Positions 17,113 to 28,453 of a stretch of 64,000 nt of DNA are shown here, one piece after another. The translations under genes and the position numbers were made by a program. The notes under the pieces were generated by a model. It searched no databases, was not told where the DNA came from, and saw only the letters and a list, made by a program, of their open reading frames with translations. Each line of letters starts with the position of its first letter. Position 1 is the first letter of the stretch. The stretch is taken from assembly GCF_030386795.1 (NCBI RefSeq), contig NZ_JANUQM010000014.1:1-64000 (forward strand), given 5' to 3'. Source of the DNA: Streptomyces sp. S.PNR 29. Its GTDB lineage: Bacteria; Actinomycetota; Actinomycetes; Streptomycetales; Streptomycetaceae.

Positions 17113-18911
17113 CGGTCGGCCTCCTCGGTCCCGGCCATCAGATGGGCGTACTCGGCGTTGGTGCGCAGCAGTTCCTGGTGGGTGCCGACGGCGGCGACCC
17201 GGCCGCCGGAGAGCAGGGCGACCCGGTCGGCGAGCAGGACCGTGGACGGGCGGTGCGCCACGATCAGCGCCGTGGTGTCCGCGAGCACCTGCCGCAGGGC
17301 GGCCTCCACGGCGGCCTCGGTGTGCACGTCCAGCGCGGACAGCGGGTCGTCGAGGACCAGGAACCTCGGCCGCCCGACGACCGCCCGCGCGAGCGCGAGG
17401 CGCTGCCGCTGGCCGCCGGACAGACTGAGCCCCTGCTCGCCGACCTGTGTGTCCGTGCCCTGCGGCAACGCGTGCACGAAGTCGGCCTGTGCGACCGCCA
17501 GGGCCCGCTCCAGCTCCGCCGGTCCGGCCGTGTCGCCGGCGCCCATGAGAACGTTGTCGCCGACGCTCGCGGAGAAGAGAGTGGGTTCCTCGAAGGCGAC
17601 GGCGACCTTGGCGCGCAGCTCCTCGCGGGACATGTGGGTGATGTCCACGCCGTCCAGCGTGATCCGTCCCGACGTCAGCTCGTGGAGGCGGGGGATGAGA
17701 GCGGTGAGGGTCGTCTTCCCGCTTCCGGTGGCACCGACGAGGGCCATGGATTCGCCGGGGCGGATGTGGAGGTCGACGCGGTCCAGGACGGGCGGGGAGC
17801 CGGGCGGGGCGTCGGGGTAACGGAAGCGGACGTCGTGGAACCGCAGCCCGCTGTCCTTGGTCTCCGTCTCCGTCTCCGCCGAGCCGGTGCGCGGCACGGC
17901 GGCCGGTGACTCCGGCTCCGCGTCCATCACCTCGAAGTACCGCTCCGTCGCGGTCGCCGCCTCCTGACTCATCGCCAGCAGAAACCCGATCGAGTCCACC
18001 GGCCACCGCAGCGCGAGCGCCGTCGACAGGAACGCCACCAGCGTCCCCGCCGACAACTGGCCGTCCGCGACCTGCACGACCCCCAGCACCAGCGCCGCCC
18101 CGATCGCCACCTCCGGCAACGTCACGATGACGCCCCAGATCGTGGCGAGCAGCCGCGCCTTGTGCAGCTCGGTCCCCCGCAGCGTCCGCGACAGCTCCCG
18201 GAACGCCCGCGCCTGGCTGCGGTGCCGTCCGAAGCCCTTGATGATCCGGATGCCGAGCACGCTCTCCTCGACGACGGTCGTCAGATCGCCGACCTGGTCC
18301 TGCGCGCGCCGCGCGACGGCCGCGTACCGCCGCTCGAAGATCACACAGGTGATGACGACCGGCGCGGCGGGCCCGAGGATCACCAGCCCCAGCGTCCAGT
18401 CCTGCAGCAGCATGATGACCACGCCGACCAGGATCGTCACGCCGTTGACCAGCAGGAACGTCAGGGGGAAGGCGAGGAACATGCGCAGCAGCATCAGATC
18501 CGTCGTGCCCCGCGACAGCAGCTGCCCCGACGGCCACCGGTCGTGGAAGGCCACCGGCAGCCGCTGCAGATGCCGGTACAGATCCGCCCGCATCTCCGCC
18601 TCGACGTGCGACAGCGGCCGCGCCACCAGCCAGCGCCGCAGCCCGAACAGCAGCGCCTCGGTGAACCCGAGCAGCAGCAGGTACAGCGCCCCGAGCCACA
18701 CGCCCGCCGGGTCCCGGTCGGCGACCGGCCCGTCCACCATCCACTTCAGGACGAGCGGGATCACCAGCCCCACGCAGGAGGCGAGGACCGCGACGAACGC
18801 GGCGGTGAACAGCCGGGCGCGCACGGGCCGCACGTACGGCCACAGGCGCAGCAACGTGTGTACGGCGGAACGCTTCTCGGAGTCCTTGGCGGTGGCACGA
18901 GTCGTGGACAT
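17109..18911 (-). CDS. ABC exporter subunit (TM-NBD), degenerate-Walker half
   Basis: 600 residues, first gene of a two-gene operon. Six transmembrane helices lie within about residues 25-310. The nucleotide-binding domain shows Walker A GATGSGKTT, a canonical LSGGQRQRLALARA signature and switch His in AHRPST, but Walker B ends LVLDDP, an Asp where the catalytic Glu is expected. It therefore contributes the good signature to the partner's active site and a weak site of its own, as in heterodimeric exporters of the TM287/288 type. Located in the cytoplasmic membrane. Confidence 0.92.
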   Translation of the reverse strand: MSTTRATAKDSEKRSAVHTLLRLWPYVRPVRARLFTAAFVAVLASCVGLVIPLVLKWMVDGPVADRDPAGVWLGALYLLLLGFTEALLFGLRRWLVARPLSHVEAEMRADLYRHLQRLPVAFHDRWPSGQLLSRGTTDLMLLRMFLAFPLTFLLVNGVTILVGVVIMLLQDWTLGLVILGPAAPVVITCVIFERRYAAVARRAQDQVGDLTTVVEESVLGIRIIKGFGRHRSQARAFRELSRTLRGTELHKARLLATIWGVIVTLPEVAIGAALVLGVVQVADGQLSAGTLVAFLSTALALRWPVDSIGFLLAMSQEAATATERYFEVMDAEPESPAAVPRTGSAETETETKDSGLRFHDVRFRYPDAPPGSPPVLDRVDLHIRPGESMALVGATGSGKTTLTALIPRLHELTSGRITLDGVDITHMSREELRAKVAVAFEEPTLFSASVGDNVLMGAGDTAGPAELERALAVAQADFVHALPQGTDTQVGEQGLSLSGGQRQRLALARAVVGRPRFLVLDDPLSALDVHTEAAVEAALRQVLADTTALIVAHRPSTVLLADRVALLSGGRVAAVGTHQELLRTNAEYAHLMAGTEEADR

Positions 18912-19095
18912 CAGCAGCGAGCCTACGGACCGCCACTGACACTGCCCACCGGGTTTTGGCCGGACCGGGATCGGGCGCAGGTCCTACGACCTGCGTGTTC
19001 GAGGCGCGCCGCATCGGCAGTGCCCCTCACCCGAACACAGCTTTCACCCGGTCGCGCCGTCGGGGACGCCGGCGGGACCGGGCAGCACCAGTGCG

Positions 19096-21351
<2,256 letters not shown>

Positions 21352-21488
21352 CTGTCAGCCTCCCACGGCTCGCGGAACGACGTGGACCGGGCGCGGCTCC
21401 CCATGCGCGTCGTCCTCCCCCCTGTTCTGCCCAGAGCTTGGCTCGCACTCACGTTTCCCCGGGGCGGGGCTGATCGTTGGGGTTGGAC

Positions 21489-22730
21489 GTGAGGCACGTA
21501 CATGGGCGCGCACGGCGCGCGAGGGCCGCGTTGGCCGCCGTACTGACATGGGCAGGACTGCTGACCGGAGCCGCCGGCTGCACTTCGGACGGCGCGGACG
21601 GGTTCGCCGCCCTCGGCAAACCCCCCGCACCCGAGGACGTCATCCGCGTCACCCCGGGCGACGGGACCAAGGGAGTCCGGCCCGACGAGAAGCTGACGGT
21701 AGGGGTGACCGGCGGGCGGCTGGAGTCGGTGCGGGTCGTCAAGTCCCAGGACGCGCAGGAGTCCGCGGTTCCCGGGCGCATCACCGACGGAGGCCGGCGC
21801 TGGGAACCCGACGACGACCGGCTCGCCCTCGCCGCCAAATACACGGTCGACGCCGTGGCCGTGGACCGCCACGGGCATCGTTCGGCACGCCACACGACCT
21901 TCACCACGTATGTCCCCGGCAAGCGGTTCATCGGATACGTCACTCCGGAGAACCGCGCCACGGTCGGCACCGGAATGATCGTCTCCGTGGAGTTCAACCG
22001 GGAGATCACCCGCCGGGCCGCCGTCGAACGCGCCGTCCGGGTGACGGCGAAGCCGGCCGTCGAGATCCGCCCCCACTGGTTCGGCAGGTCCCGCCTCGAC
22101 TTCCGCCCCGAGCACTACTGGAGGCCCGGCACCGAGGTCACCGTCGCGCTGCGGTTCCGGGACGTCGAGGGGGCGCCAGGGGCGTACGGGCTGCAGTACA
22201 AGACGTTCTCCTTCACCGTCGGCCGCAGCCAGGTCTCCCTGGTCGACGCGGCCAAGCACACCATGGAGGTGCGGCGGGACGGCGAACTGCTCGCCACCGT
22301 GCCGGTCACCGCCGGGGCTCCGAAGGCCACCACGTACAACGGCAAGATGGTGGTGACGGAGATGCTGGAGGTCACCCGCATGAACGGGGCCACGGTCGGC
22401 TTCAGAAAGAGGGACGGCCAAAGCGAGTACGACATCCCGGACGTCCCGCACGCCATGCGCCTGACCGAATCCGGCACCTTCCTGCACGGCAACTACTGGG
22501 CGGCGCCCGAGGTCTTCGGCCGGTCCAACATCAGTCACGGCTGCGTCGGGCTGCGCGACGTGAAGGGCGGCGGCTCGGACACCCCGGCGGGCTGGTTCTT
22601 CGACCGGAGCCTCGTCGGGGATGTCGTCGAGGTCGTCCACAGCAACGACAAAGTGGTCGCTCCCGACAACGGGCTCGGAGGATGGAACATGAGCTGGAAG
22701 GCGTGGAAGGCGGGCAGCGCGGTGAAGTAA
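21489..22730 (+). CDS. L,D-transpeptidase lipoprotein (YkuD), copy 1
   Basis: 413 residues from GTG 21489; an in-frame TTG at 21477 is possible, and neither has a clear ribosome site. The signal segment 'ALAAVLTWAGLLTGAAGC' ends in a lipobox-like cysteine at residue 31. Two Ig-like modules follow (about 45-245), then the YkuD domain with 'HGNYWAAPEVFGRSN' and catalytic ISHGCVGLR. Such enzymes make 3-3 peptidoglycan crosslinks, which are frequent in streptomycetes, at the outer membrane face. A paralogue follows directly. Confidence 0.9.
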   Translation: MRHVHGRARRARAALAAVLTWAGLLTGAAGCTSDGADGFAALGKPPAPEDVIRVTPGDGTKGVRPDEKLTVGVTGGRLESVRVVKSQDAQESAVPGRITDGGRRWEPDDDRLALAAKYTVDAVAVDRHGHRSARHTTFTTYVPGKRFIGYVTPENRATVGTGMIVSVEFNREITRRAAVERAVRVTAKPAVEIRPHWFGRSRLDFRPEHYWRPGTEVTVALRFRDVEGAPGAYGLQYKTFSFTVGRSQVSLVDAAKHTMEVRRDGELLATVPVTAGAPKATTYNGKMVVTEMLEVTRMNGATVGFRKRDGQSEYDIPDVPHAMRLTESGTFLHGNYWAAPEVFGRSNISHGCVGLRDVKGGGSDTPAGWFFDRSLVGDVVEVVHSNDKVVAPDNGLGGWNMSWKAWKAGSAVK

Positions 22731-22889
22731 CCCTTGAGAGGGGCGGGTTGACCCGACGTTCCGCTGAAGTTGGGACTGAACGGTGACAATCATGAGCCGC
22801 CGACGCCCCTGACCATGTGGTTACTATGCGCCGGTGCGCGCGGGACGCACCGGGGCGGGCCTGACCAGGCCCGGGGGAGGGGAGAAGAC

Positions 22890-24134
22890 TTGAACGTGCG
22901 ACCGATTCGGGGGGCGTCGGTTGACGCGCGGGGACGGGCCGGACGGGGGCTTCCGGCGCTGATACTCGGCGTGCTGCTGACCGTCACGGCCTGCGGCGGG
23001 GGAGAGTCGGGCTCCGGGTCCGGATCCGGAGCCGGTGACGGCAGCGGCACCTCCGGTACGGCACAGAGCAAGAAGTCGCAGGCCGTCGTCAGCATCGCGC
23101 CCAAGGACGGCGCCAAGTCCGTGGACACCGGCGGCGCCCTGAAGGTCAGCGTCGGCAAGGGCAGGTTGACCGAGGTCGAGGTCAAGGACGCCCACGGCGA
23201 GAAGGTCGACGGGAAGATATCCGGGGACGGCGCCACCTGGACGCCGTCCACTCACCTGGCCGCCTCCACCAAGTACACGGTGCGCGCGGTCGCCAAGGAC
23301 TCCGAGGGCCGCGAGGCCACCGAGGACTCCAGCTTCACGACGCTCACCCCGAAAAACACCTTCCTCGGCTACTTCACCCCCGAGGACGGCTCCACGGTCG
23401 GCGTCGGTATGCCCTTCTCCCTCCGTTTCAGCCGGGGCATCACCCACCCCGAGGACGTCGAGAAGGCCATCAGCATCAAGACCGAGCCGGCCGTCGACGT
23501 CGAGGGCCACTGGTTCGGCAACGACCGCCTCGACTTCCGCCCCGAGAAGTACTGGAAGGCGGGCACCAAGGTCACCGTCGACCTCGGCCTCGACGGTGTC
23601 GAGGGCCGCGACGGCGTCTACGGCGAGCAGGACAAAACCGTCTCCTTCACCATCGGCCGCAACCAGGTCTCCGTCGTCGACGCCAAGAAGCTCACGATGA
23701 AGGTCAAGCGGGACGGCAAGGTGATCAAGACCCTTCCCGTCACCACCGGCAAGCCCGGCATGGAGACCTGGAACGGCCAGATGGTCATCAGCGAGAAGCA
23801 CAAGGCGACCCGCATGAACGGCGAGACGGTCGGTTACGCCGGTGACTACGACATCAAGGACGTCCCGGACGCCATGCGGCTCACCAACTCCGGCACGTTC
23901 ATCCACGGCAACTACTGGGCCGGTGGCGCCTTCGGCAACTACAACGCCAGCCACGGCTGCATCGGTCTGCGCGACGTCCGCGGCGGCTGGGACAAGAGCG
24001 CGCCGGGGGCCTGGTTCTTCAACAACTCGCTCATCGGCGACGTGGTGATCGTCAAGAACTCCGACGACGCCACCGTCGCCCCGGACAACGGGCTCAACGG
24101 CTGGAACATGTCCTGGGAGAAGTGGAAGGCCTGA
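22890..24134 (+). CDS. L,D-transpeptidase lipoprotein (YkuD), copy 2
   Basis: 414 residues. TTG 22890 was chosen because GGGGGAGGGGAG lies just upstream; GTG 22896 is an alternative. The signal 'LPALILGVLLTVTAC' has a good lipobox (VTAC) and then a Gly/Ser-rich tether. Two Ig-like modules (about 70-275) precede the YkuD domain with 'HGNYWAGGAFGNYN' and catalytic ASHGCIGLRDV. Same order and C-terminus ('NGWNMSWEKWK') as copy 1, so a tandem duplication. TACTAT at 22822-22827 is a possible -10. Confidence 0.93.
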   Translation: MNVRPIRGASVDARGRAGRGLPALILGVLLTVTACGGGESGSGSGSGAGDGSGTSGTAQSKKSQAVVSIAPKDGAKSVDTGGALKVSVGKGRLTEVEVKDAHGEKVDGKISGDGATWTPSTHLAASTKYTVRAVAKDSEGREATEDSSFTTLTPKNTFLGYFTPEDGSTVGVGMPFSLRFSRGITHPEDVEKAISIKTEPAVDVEGHWFGNDRLDFRPEKYWKAGTKVTVDLGLDGVEGRDGVYGEQDKTVSFTIGRNQVSVVDAKKLTMKVKRDGKVIKTLPVTTGKPGMETWNGQMVISEKHKATRMNGETVGYAGDYDIKDVPDAMRLTNSGTFIHGNYWAGGAFGNYNASHGCIGLRDVRGGWDKSAPGAWFFNNSLIGDVVIVKNSDDATVAPDNGLNGWNMSWEKWKA

Positions 24135-24149
24135 CAGGCCACTGACGTA

Positions 24150-24184
24150 CGGGCCCGGCGCTGTCACGGACGGCACCGGGCCCG
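24150..24184 (+). terminator. stem-loop after the second L,D-transpeptidase
   Basis: CGGGCCCGG (24150-24158) and CCGGGCCCG (24176-24184) form a 9-bp GC stem 16 bp after the stop. There is no T-run, as is usual in this GC-rich background. Confidence 0.5.
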
Positions 24185-24253
24185 CTGCCGTTGCGGCCGA
24201 GTGTGAGCGACGGCACCCGACCGTGTGCCGTTAGTCCCCGTTAACCTGCCTGC

Positions 24254-25021
24254 ATGACCGTGAATCTGGAAGTCGCCGAGGGCGTCGGCACGCTGCGCCT
24301 GGACCGCCCGCCCATGAACGCGCTGGACGTCGCCACGCAGGACCGGCTCAAGGAACTCGCCGAGGAGGCCACCCGCCGCGAGGACGTGCGCGCCGTGGTG
24401 GTCTACGGCGGCGAGAAGGTGTTCGCGGCGGGCGCGGACATCAAGGAGATGCAGGCCATGGACCACACGGCGATGGTCCTGCGGGCCCGCGCCCTGCAGG
24501 ACTCCTTCACGGCGGTGGCCCGCATCCCCAAGCCGGTCGTGGCGGCCGTCACCGGCTATGCGCTCGGCGGCGGCTGCGAGCTCGCCCTGTGCGCCGACTA
24601 CCGCATCGCCGCCGACAACGCCAAGCTGGGCCAGCCGGAGATCCTGCTCGGCCTCATCCCGGGAGCGGGCGGCACCCAGCGGCTGGCCCGGCTGATCGGC
24701 CCCTCGAAGGCCAAGGACCTCATCTTCACCGGCCGTATGGTCAAGGCGGACGAGGCCCTGACGCTCGGCCTGGTGGACCGGGTCGTCCCGGCAGCCGAGG
24801 TGTACGAGCAGGCGCATGCGTGGGCCGCGAAGCTCACGCAGGGACCGGCGCTCGCGCTGCGCGCGGCGAAGGAGGCCATCGACACGGGACTGGAGACGGA
24901 CATCGAGACCGGCCTCGCGGTCGAACGCAACTGGTTCGCGGGACTGTTCGCCACGGAGGACCGCGAGCGCGGCATGCGCAGCTTCGTGGAGGAGGGGCCC
25001 GGCAAGGCCAAGTTCCTCTGA
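24254..25021 (+). CDS. enoyl-CoA hydratase/isomerase family protein
   Basis: 255 residues, full crotonase-fold length. The oxyanion-hole segments are 'FAAGADIKEM' and 'GYALGGGCELALCADYRIA', and the catalytic glutamates fall in 'LGQPEILLGLIPGAGGTQRL', a pattern typical of true enoyl-CoA hydratases. It hydrates trans-2-enoyl-CoA in fatty-acid beta-oxidation or a related acyl-CoA pathway in the cytoplasm. It appears monocistronic, without other beta-oxidation genes nearby, so the physiological substrate cannot be named. Confidence 0.9.
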   Translation: MTVNLEVAEGVGTLRLDRPPMNALDVATQDRLKELAEEATRREDVRAVVVYGGEKVFAAGADIKEMQAMDHTAMVLRARALQDSFTAVARIPKPVVAAVTGYALGGGCELALCADYRIAADNAKLGQPEILLGLIPGAGGTQRLARLIGPSKAKDLIFTGRMVKADEALTLGLVDRVVPAAEVYEQAHAWAAKLTQGPALALRAAKEAIDTGLETDIETGLAVERNWFAGLFATEDRERGMRSFVEEGPGKAKFL

Positions 25022-25293
25022 AGGTTCCGCCGGACTCCCCGCACAGGACGCGGTGTCCGACGCGGATCCCTCGATAGGGCGGTTTGTGGCAGCCTTGGCG
25101 GCCTTCGGCCCGCCTTGTCGAGGGAGTCCGTCGATTGCCGCGGGCCGAACCGTCCCCGCACGTCAGACGAGATGTCACCGGCGCCGAAGTGTCGGCGGCA
25201 CATGCCGGGGGAATCTCATGGGTTAGGGGCGCGCAAGGGGCGCATTCGCCGGGAACGGCCCCTGGGGGCGCCCCGGGCGGCCATGATGGGGGC

Positions 25294-25800
25294 ATGGCGG
25301 GGCTGGAGGGTACGGAACAGCCGCGGGGACACGGCCGTGCGACCGCCGCGGCACGCTGGTCGCCGGCGATCGAGGACGAACACGCGCTGAAGGCGCTGGA
25401 GTTGTTCGGCAACCCGACGGAGAGGGAGATCCTCCTGCCGTCCCGCCCCGAGTCCGCGGCCACCGCGCGCCGACTGGCCCAGGTCGTGGTCCTGCGTCAG
25501 TGGGGGCTCAGCCCGAAGACCACGGAAGACGTCGTGTTGCTCGTCTCGGAACTGGTGGGCAACGCCGTACGCCACACCGGCGCCCGCATCTTCGGCCTCC
25601 GTATGCGCCGCTTACGCGGCCGGATCCGCGTCGAGGTCCGCGACCCCTCCCGGGGGCTGCCCTGTCTGATGCCGGTTCAGGAGATGGATCTCAGCGGGCG
25701 GGGGCTGTTCCTGGTCGACAAGCTGTCCGACCGGTGGGGAGTCGATCTGCTGCCGCGGGGCAAGACGACCTGGTTCGAGATGCGGGTGGCGGACCGGTAG
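25294..25800 (+). CDS. RsbW-like ATP-binding regulator with a TTA codon
   Basis: 168 residues from ATG 25294 (GGGGG just upstream). The C-terminal 110 residues are a HATPase_c_2 domain: N-box 'LLVSELVGNAVRHTGA', then EVRDPSRGLP and 'LSGRGLFLVDKLSDRWGV'. This is the streptomycete family of small anti-sigma-factor-kinase-like proteins, whose partners are usually unknown. Codon 107 (25612-25614) is TTA, the only in-frame TTA noticed in the window. Translation should therefore depend on the bldA tRNA, linking the gene to development or late growth. Confidence 0.88.
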   Translation: MAGLEGTEQPRGHGRATAAARWSPAIEDEHALKALELFGNPTEREILLPSRPESAATARRLAQVVVLRQWGLSPKTTEDVVLLVSELVGNAVRHTGARIFGLRMRRLRGRIRVEVRDPSRGLPCLMPVQEMDLSGRGLFLVDKLSDRWGVDLLPRGKTTWFEMRVADR

Positions 25801-25892
25801 GCGTACGTCCGTAGCGCCGCGACCCAACGGGCCGCCGATCGGATCAATCGCCCGATTTTGTGCTTAATGCCCGTTAAATGGTGTGGGTGACC

Positions 25893-25985
25893 ATGACCGA
25901 CCGTCGAGCGGCACTGCGCGCGGGCGCCGCCGTCCACCCCGCCTGCTCGGCCAGTCCAGGCACCACCACGGAGCTGATCGGCTGA
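25893..25985 (+). CDS. possible 30-codon upstream ORF
   Basis: ATG 25893 opens a 30-codon frame ('MTDRRAALRAGAAVHPACSA' and ten more) whose TGA at 25983-25985 overlaps the ATG of the propeller gene by one base. It has no clear ribosome site (GTGGGTGACC upstream) and no known family. The TGATG junction would allow translational coupling, but chance is a real alternative. Confidence 0.3.
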   Translation: MTDRRAALRAGAAVHPACSASPGTTTELIG

Positions 25986-27172
25986 TGCACCGGAAACTCG
26001 TCAAGACCATCCTGATCGCGGGTGCCGCCCTCGCCACTCTCGCCGCGCTCGCCGCCTGCGACAGCGAGGGCGGAGGCCGGGCCGCAGAGGTTCCCCGCAC
26101 CAAGGCGGCCGTGCCCGCCCCGCCCGAGAAGAAGCGCGTCCAGGGGCTGCCCGGGATGCCTCCCGTCCTCGACCCGCGGGACGTGTACGCCGCCGACCGG
26201 CCGAACATGCTCTCCCCGGTGGTCAGGGACTTCCCGTCCCGGGTCTACGTCCCCAACACCGAGTCCGACACCGTCTCCGTCATCGACCCCGGGACGTACC
26301 AGATCATCGACACCATCCCCGTCGGCCGCCAGCCCCAGCACGTCGTACCCTCCTGGGACCTGAAGACCCTGTGGGTCAACAACAACCGCGGCCACACTCT
26401 CACCCCCATCGACCCGAGCACCGGCAAGGCGGGCAAGCCGGTCGAGGTCCACGACCCCTACAACCTCTACTTCACGCCCAACGGCAGATACGCCGTCGTC
26501 ATGGCCTCCCTCGACCGCGAGCTGGTCTTCCGCGACCCCCATACCATGGAGCGGAAGAAGACCGTCCCGGTCACCTGCTACGGCGTCAACCACGCCGACT
26601 TCTCCCTCGACGGCCGCTACTTCATCGTCTCCTGCGAGTTCAGCGGCGAGCTGCTGAAGGTCGACACCGAGAAGATGGAGGTCGTCGGTCAGCAGCGGCT
26701 GCCACTGGAGGGCGCCATGCCGCAGGATGTGAAGGTCTCTCCCGACGGCAAGACGTTCTACGTCGCCGACATGGTGGCCGACGGCATGTGGATCGTGGAC
26801 GGCGACACGTTCGGCACCCCCGGCTTCCTGCCCACCGGCAAGGGCGCCCACGGTCTGTACGTCAGCCGCGACTCGCGCGAGATGTACATCTCCAACCGCG
26901 GCGAAGGCACCGTCTCGGTCTTCGACTTCACCCAGCACAAGCTCACCAGGAAGTGGCACCTGCCCGACGGCGGCAGCCCCGACATGGGCGGCGTCTCCGC
27001 CGACGGCAACGTCCTGTGGCTCTCCGGCCGCTACGACGCCGAGGTGTACGCCATCGACACCCGCACCGGCGCCCAGCTCGCCCGCATCAAGGTCGGCGGC
27101 GGCCCGCACGGCCTCGCCGTCTACCCGCAGCCGGGCCGCTACTCGCTCGGCCACACCGGCATCTTCCGCTGA
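25985..27172 (+). CDS. YncE-like beta-propeller lipoprotein
   Basis: 395 residues from ATG 25985. The signal peptide 'KTILIAGAALATLAALAAC' ends in a good lipobox (LAAC). The rest, from about residue 75, is a series of YVTN/cytochrome-d1-type propeller repeats: 'VYVPNTESDTVSVIDPGTYQ', 'VSPDGKTFYVAD', 'ISNRGEGTVSVFD' and 'VSADGNVLWLSGRYDAEVYA'. Seven blades are expected. No haem-ligand or enzymatic motif is evident; such proteins bind partners or surfaces at the outer face of the membrane. The exact role is unknown. Confidence 0.85.
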   Translation: MHRKLVKTILIAGAALATLAALAACDSEGGGRAAEVPRTKAAVPAPPEKKRVQGLPGMPPVLDPRDVYAADRPNMLSPVVRDFPSRVYVPNTESDTVSVIDPGTYQIIDTIPVGRQPQHVVPSWDLKTLWVNNNRGHTLTPIDPSTGKAGKPVEVHDPYNLYFTPNGRYAVVMASLDRELVFRDPHTMERKKTVPVTCYGVNHADFSLDGRYFIVSCEFSGELLKVDTEKMEVVGQQRLPLEGAMPQDVKVSPDGKTFYVADMVADGMWIVDGDTFGTPGFLPTGKGAHGLYVSRDSREMYISNRGEGTVSVFDFTQHKLTRKWHLPDGGSPDMGGVSADGNVLWLSGRYDAEVYAIDTRTGAQLARIKVGGGPHGLAVYPQPGRYSLGHTGIFR

Positions 27173-27228
27173 GCACTGCCTCGCTTCCCACCGGCGCACG
27201 GCCCGCCGCAGCCTCTCCCCTGCGCTCC

Positions 27229-27260
27229 TTGAGTCTCCACCCACTGGAAGGTCCAGACTC
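27229..27260 (+). promoter_or_regulatory. MerR-type promoter/operator with 19-bp spacer
   Basis: TTGAGT (27229-27234) and CAGACT (27254-27259) are separated by 19 bp, the over-long spacer typical of MerR-controlled promoters. The dyad GAGTCT/AGACTC with inner ACC/GGT (27231-27260) spans the spacer. Transcription would start at about 27266, that is at the ATG of the MerR gene itself, implying autoregulation and a leaderless message. Confidence 0.5.
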
Positions 27261-27266
27261 ACCCAC

Positions 27267-28181
27267 ATGACCGACGACGGCACCGGACTTTTCACCATCG
27301 GAGAGCTGGCCCGGGCCACCGGACTGACCGTGCGGACCATCCGCTACTGGTCCGACGCGGGCGTCCTGACCCCGGTGACCCGCTCATCGGGCGGCTACCG
27401 CCTGTACGACGCCGCCTGTGCCGCCCGCCTGGAACTGATCCGCACCCTGCGGGAACTGGGCCTCGGCCTGGACGACGTGCGCAGGGTGCTGGCCGGGGAG
27501 CGGACGGTCGCGGAGGTCGCGGCGGCGCACGTCGCGGCGCTGGACGCGCAGATCCGGTCGCTGAAGGTGACCCGCGCGGTGCTGTCGACCGTGGCGCGAC
27601 GCGGCTCGACCGCAGAGGAGATGACGCTCATGAACAAGCTGGCGCGGCTGTCGGCCGCCGAGCGCACGAGGATCGTCGAGGAGTTCCTGGCGGAGATCTT
27701 CGACGGCCTCGACGCGGCCGACCCCGACATCCGCACCCGGCTGCGGTTCCACGCCGCAGAGCTTCCGGACGACCCCACCCCCGAGCAGGTCGACGCCTGG
27801 GTGGAGCTCGCCGAGCTGATCCAGGACCCGGAGTTCCGGGCGCTGATGCGCAGCATGGTCGAGTTCAACGCGGCCGACCGCGGGCCGGAGGTCCCGGCGG
27901 GCACCTCCCTGTGGTTCATGAGCCGCCTGGTGCAGCTCGCGGGGGAGGCCCTGCGCGAGGGCGTCGCCCCCGAGGCCCCCGAGGCCGACCGGATCCTGCG
28001 CGGCCTCCTCGGCGACGCCGGCCGGGCCGCCGTACTGGAGCGGCTGACGGCCGCAGCGAACGAGCGGGTCGCCCGGTACCGGCAGTTGTCGGCCGTCCTG
28101 AACGGGCTCGGACCCCAGGCGTCGTACGAGGCGGAGTTCGGCTGGGTGGTCGCCGCGCTGCGCGCTCACCCGGACCGTTAA
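27267..28181 (+). CDS. MerR-family transcriptional regulator
   Basis: 304 residues from ATG 27267. Residues 8-75 are the winged-helix domain: 'FTIGELARATGLTVRTIRYW' followed by 'GYRLYD' and 'RELGLGLDDVRRVLAGE'. A dimerisation helix follows (about 85-120). The remaining 180 residues ('LAEIFDGLDAADPDIRTRLR' and on) look like an all-helical effector domain without cysteine clusters, so a metal sensor is unlikely and an organic ligand more likely. Ligand and regulon are unknown beyond probable autoregulation. Confidence 0.9.
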   Translation: MTDDGTGLFTIGELARATGLTVRTIRYWSDAGVLTPVTRSSGGYRLYDAACAARLELIRTLRELGLGLDDVRRVLAGERTVAEVAAAHVAALDAQIRSLKVTRAVLSTVARRGSTAEEMTLMNKLARLSAAERTRIVEEFLAEIFDGLDAADPDIRTRLRFHAAELPDDPTPEQVDAWVELAELIQDPEFRALMRSMVEFNAADRGPEVPAGTSLWFMSRLVQLAGEALREGVAPEAPEADRILRGLLGDAGRAAVLERLTAAANERVARYRQLSAVLNGLGPQASYEAEFGWVVAALRAHPDR

Positions 28182-28230
28182 TCTGACCTGCGTCAGCAAG
28201 ACGGCAAAGCACGAGATGAGGGGCGGATCG

Positions 28231-28443
28231 GTGGCGGACATCGAGGAAGCGCGCACACACTTCGAGAGGATCGACACGGACGGTGACGGATTCATCACCG
28301 CTGCCGAGTTCAAGACGGCCCTGGCCCAGGGCGGCGACTGGAACGTCACCGAGTCGGTGGCCGAGGCGATCATCAACTCCCGTGACCTCAACGGCGACAA
28401 GGTCCTGTCGTTCGACGAGTTCTGGTCGCACCTGAACAAGTGA
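28231..28443 (+). CDS. EF-hand calcium-binding protein
   Basis: 70 residues from GTG 28231, with GAGGGG nine bases upstream; an ATG at 28216 would add five residues. Two EF-hand loops are complete: DTDGDGFITAAE (about residues 15-26) and DLNGDKVLSFDE (about 50-61). Both have acidic residues at positions 1, 3, 5 and 12 as needed for calcium. It is a small calmodulin-like cytoplasmic protein; a close S. coelicolor homologue of this size is known from memory. A strong terminator follows. Confidence 0.9.
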   Translation: MADIEEARTHFERIDTDGDGFITAAEFKTALAQGGDWNVTESVAEAIINSRDLNGDKVLSFDEFWSHLNK

Positions 28444-28453
28444 CACCGGCGCC

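Noticed and set aside
15256-19014. Apparent 1252-codon fusion upstream of the ABC exporter subunit
   Set aside because: The extra N-terminal part is an out-of-frame reading of the partner ABC gene and is Arg/Pro-rich nonsense. The real start is ATG 17112.
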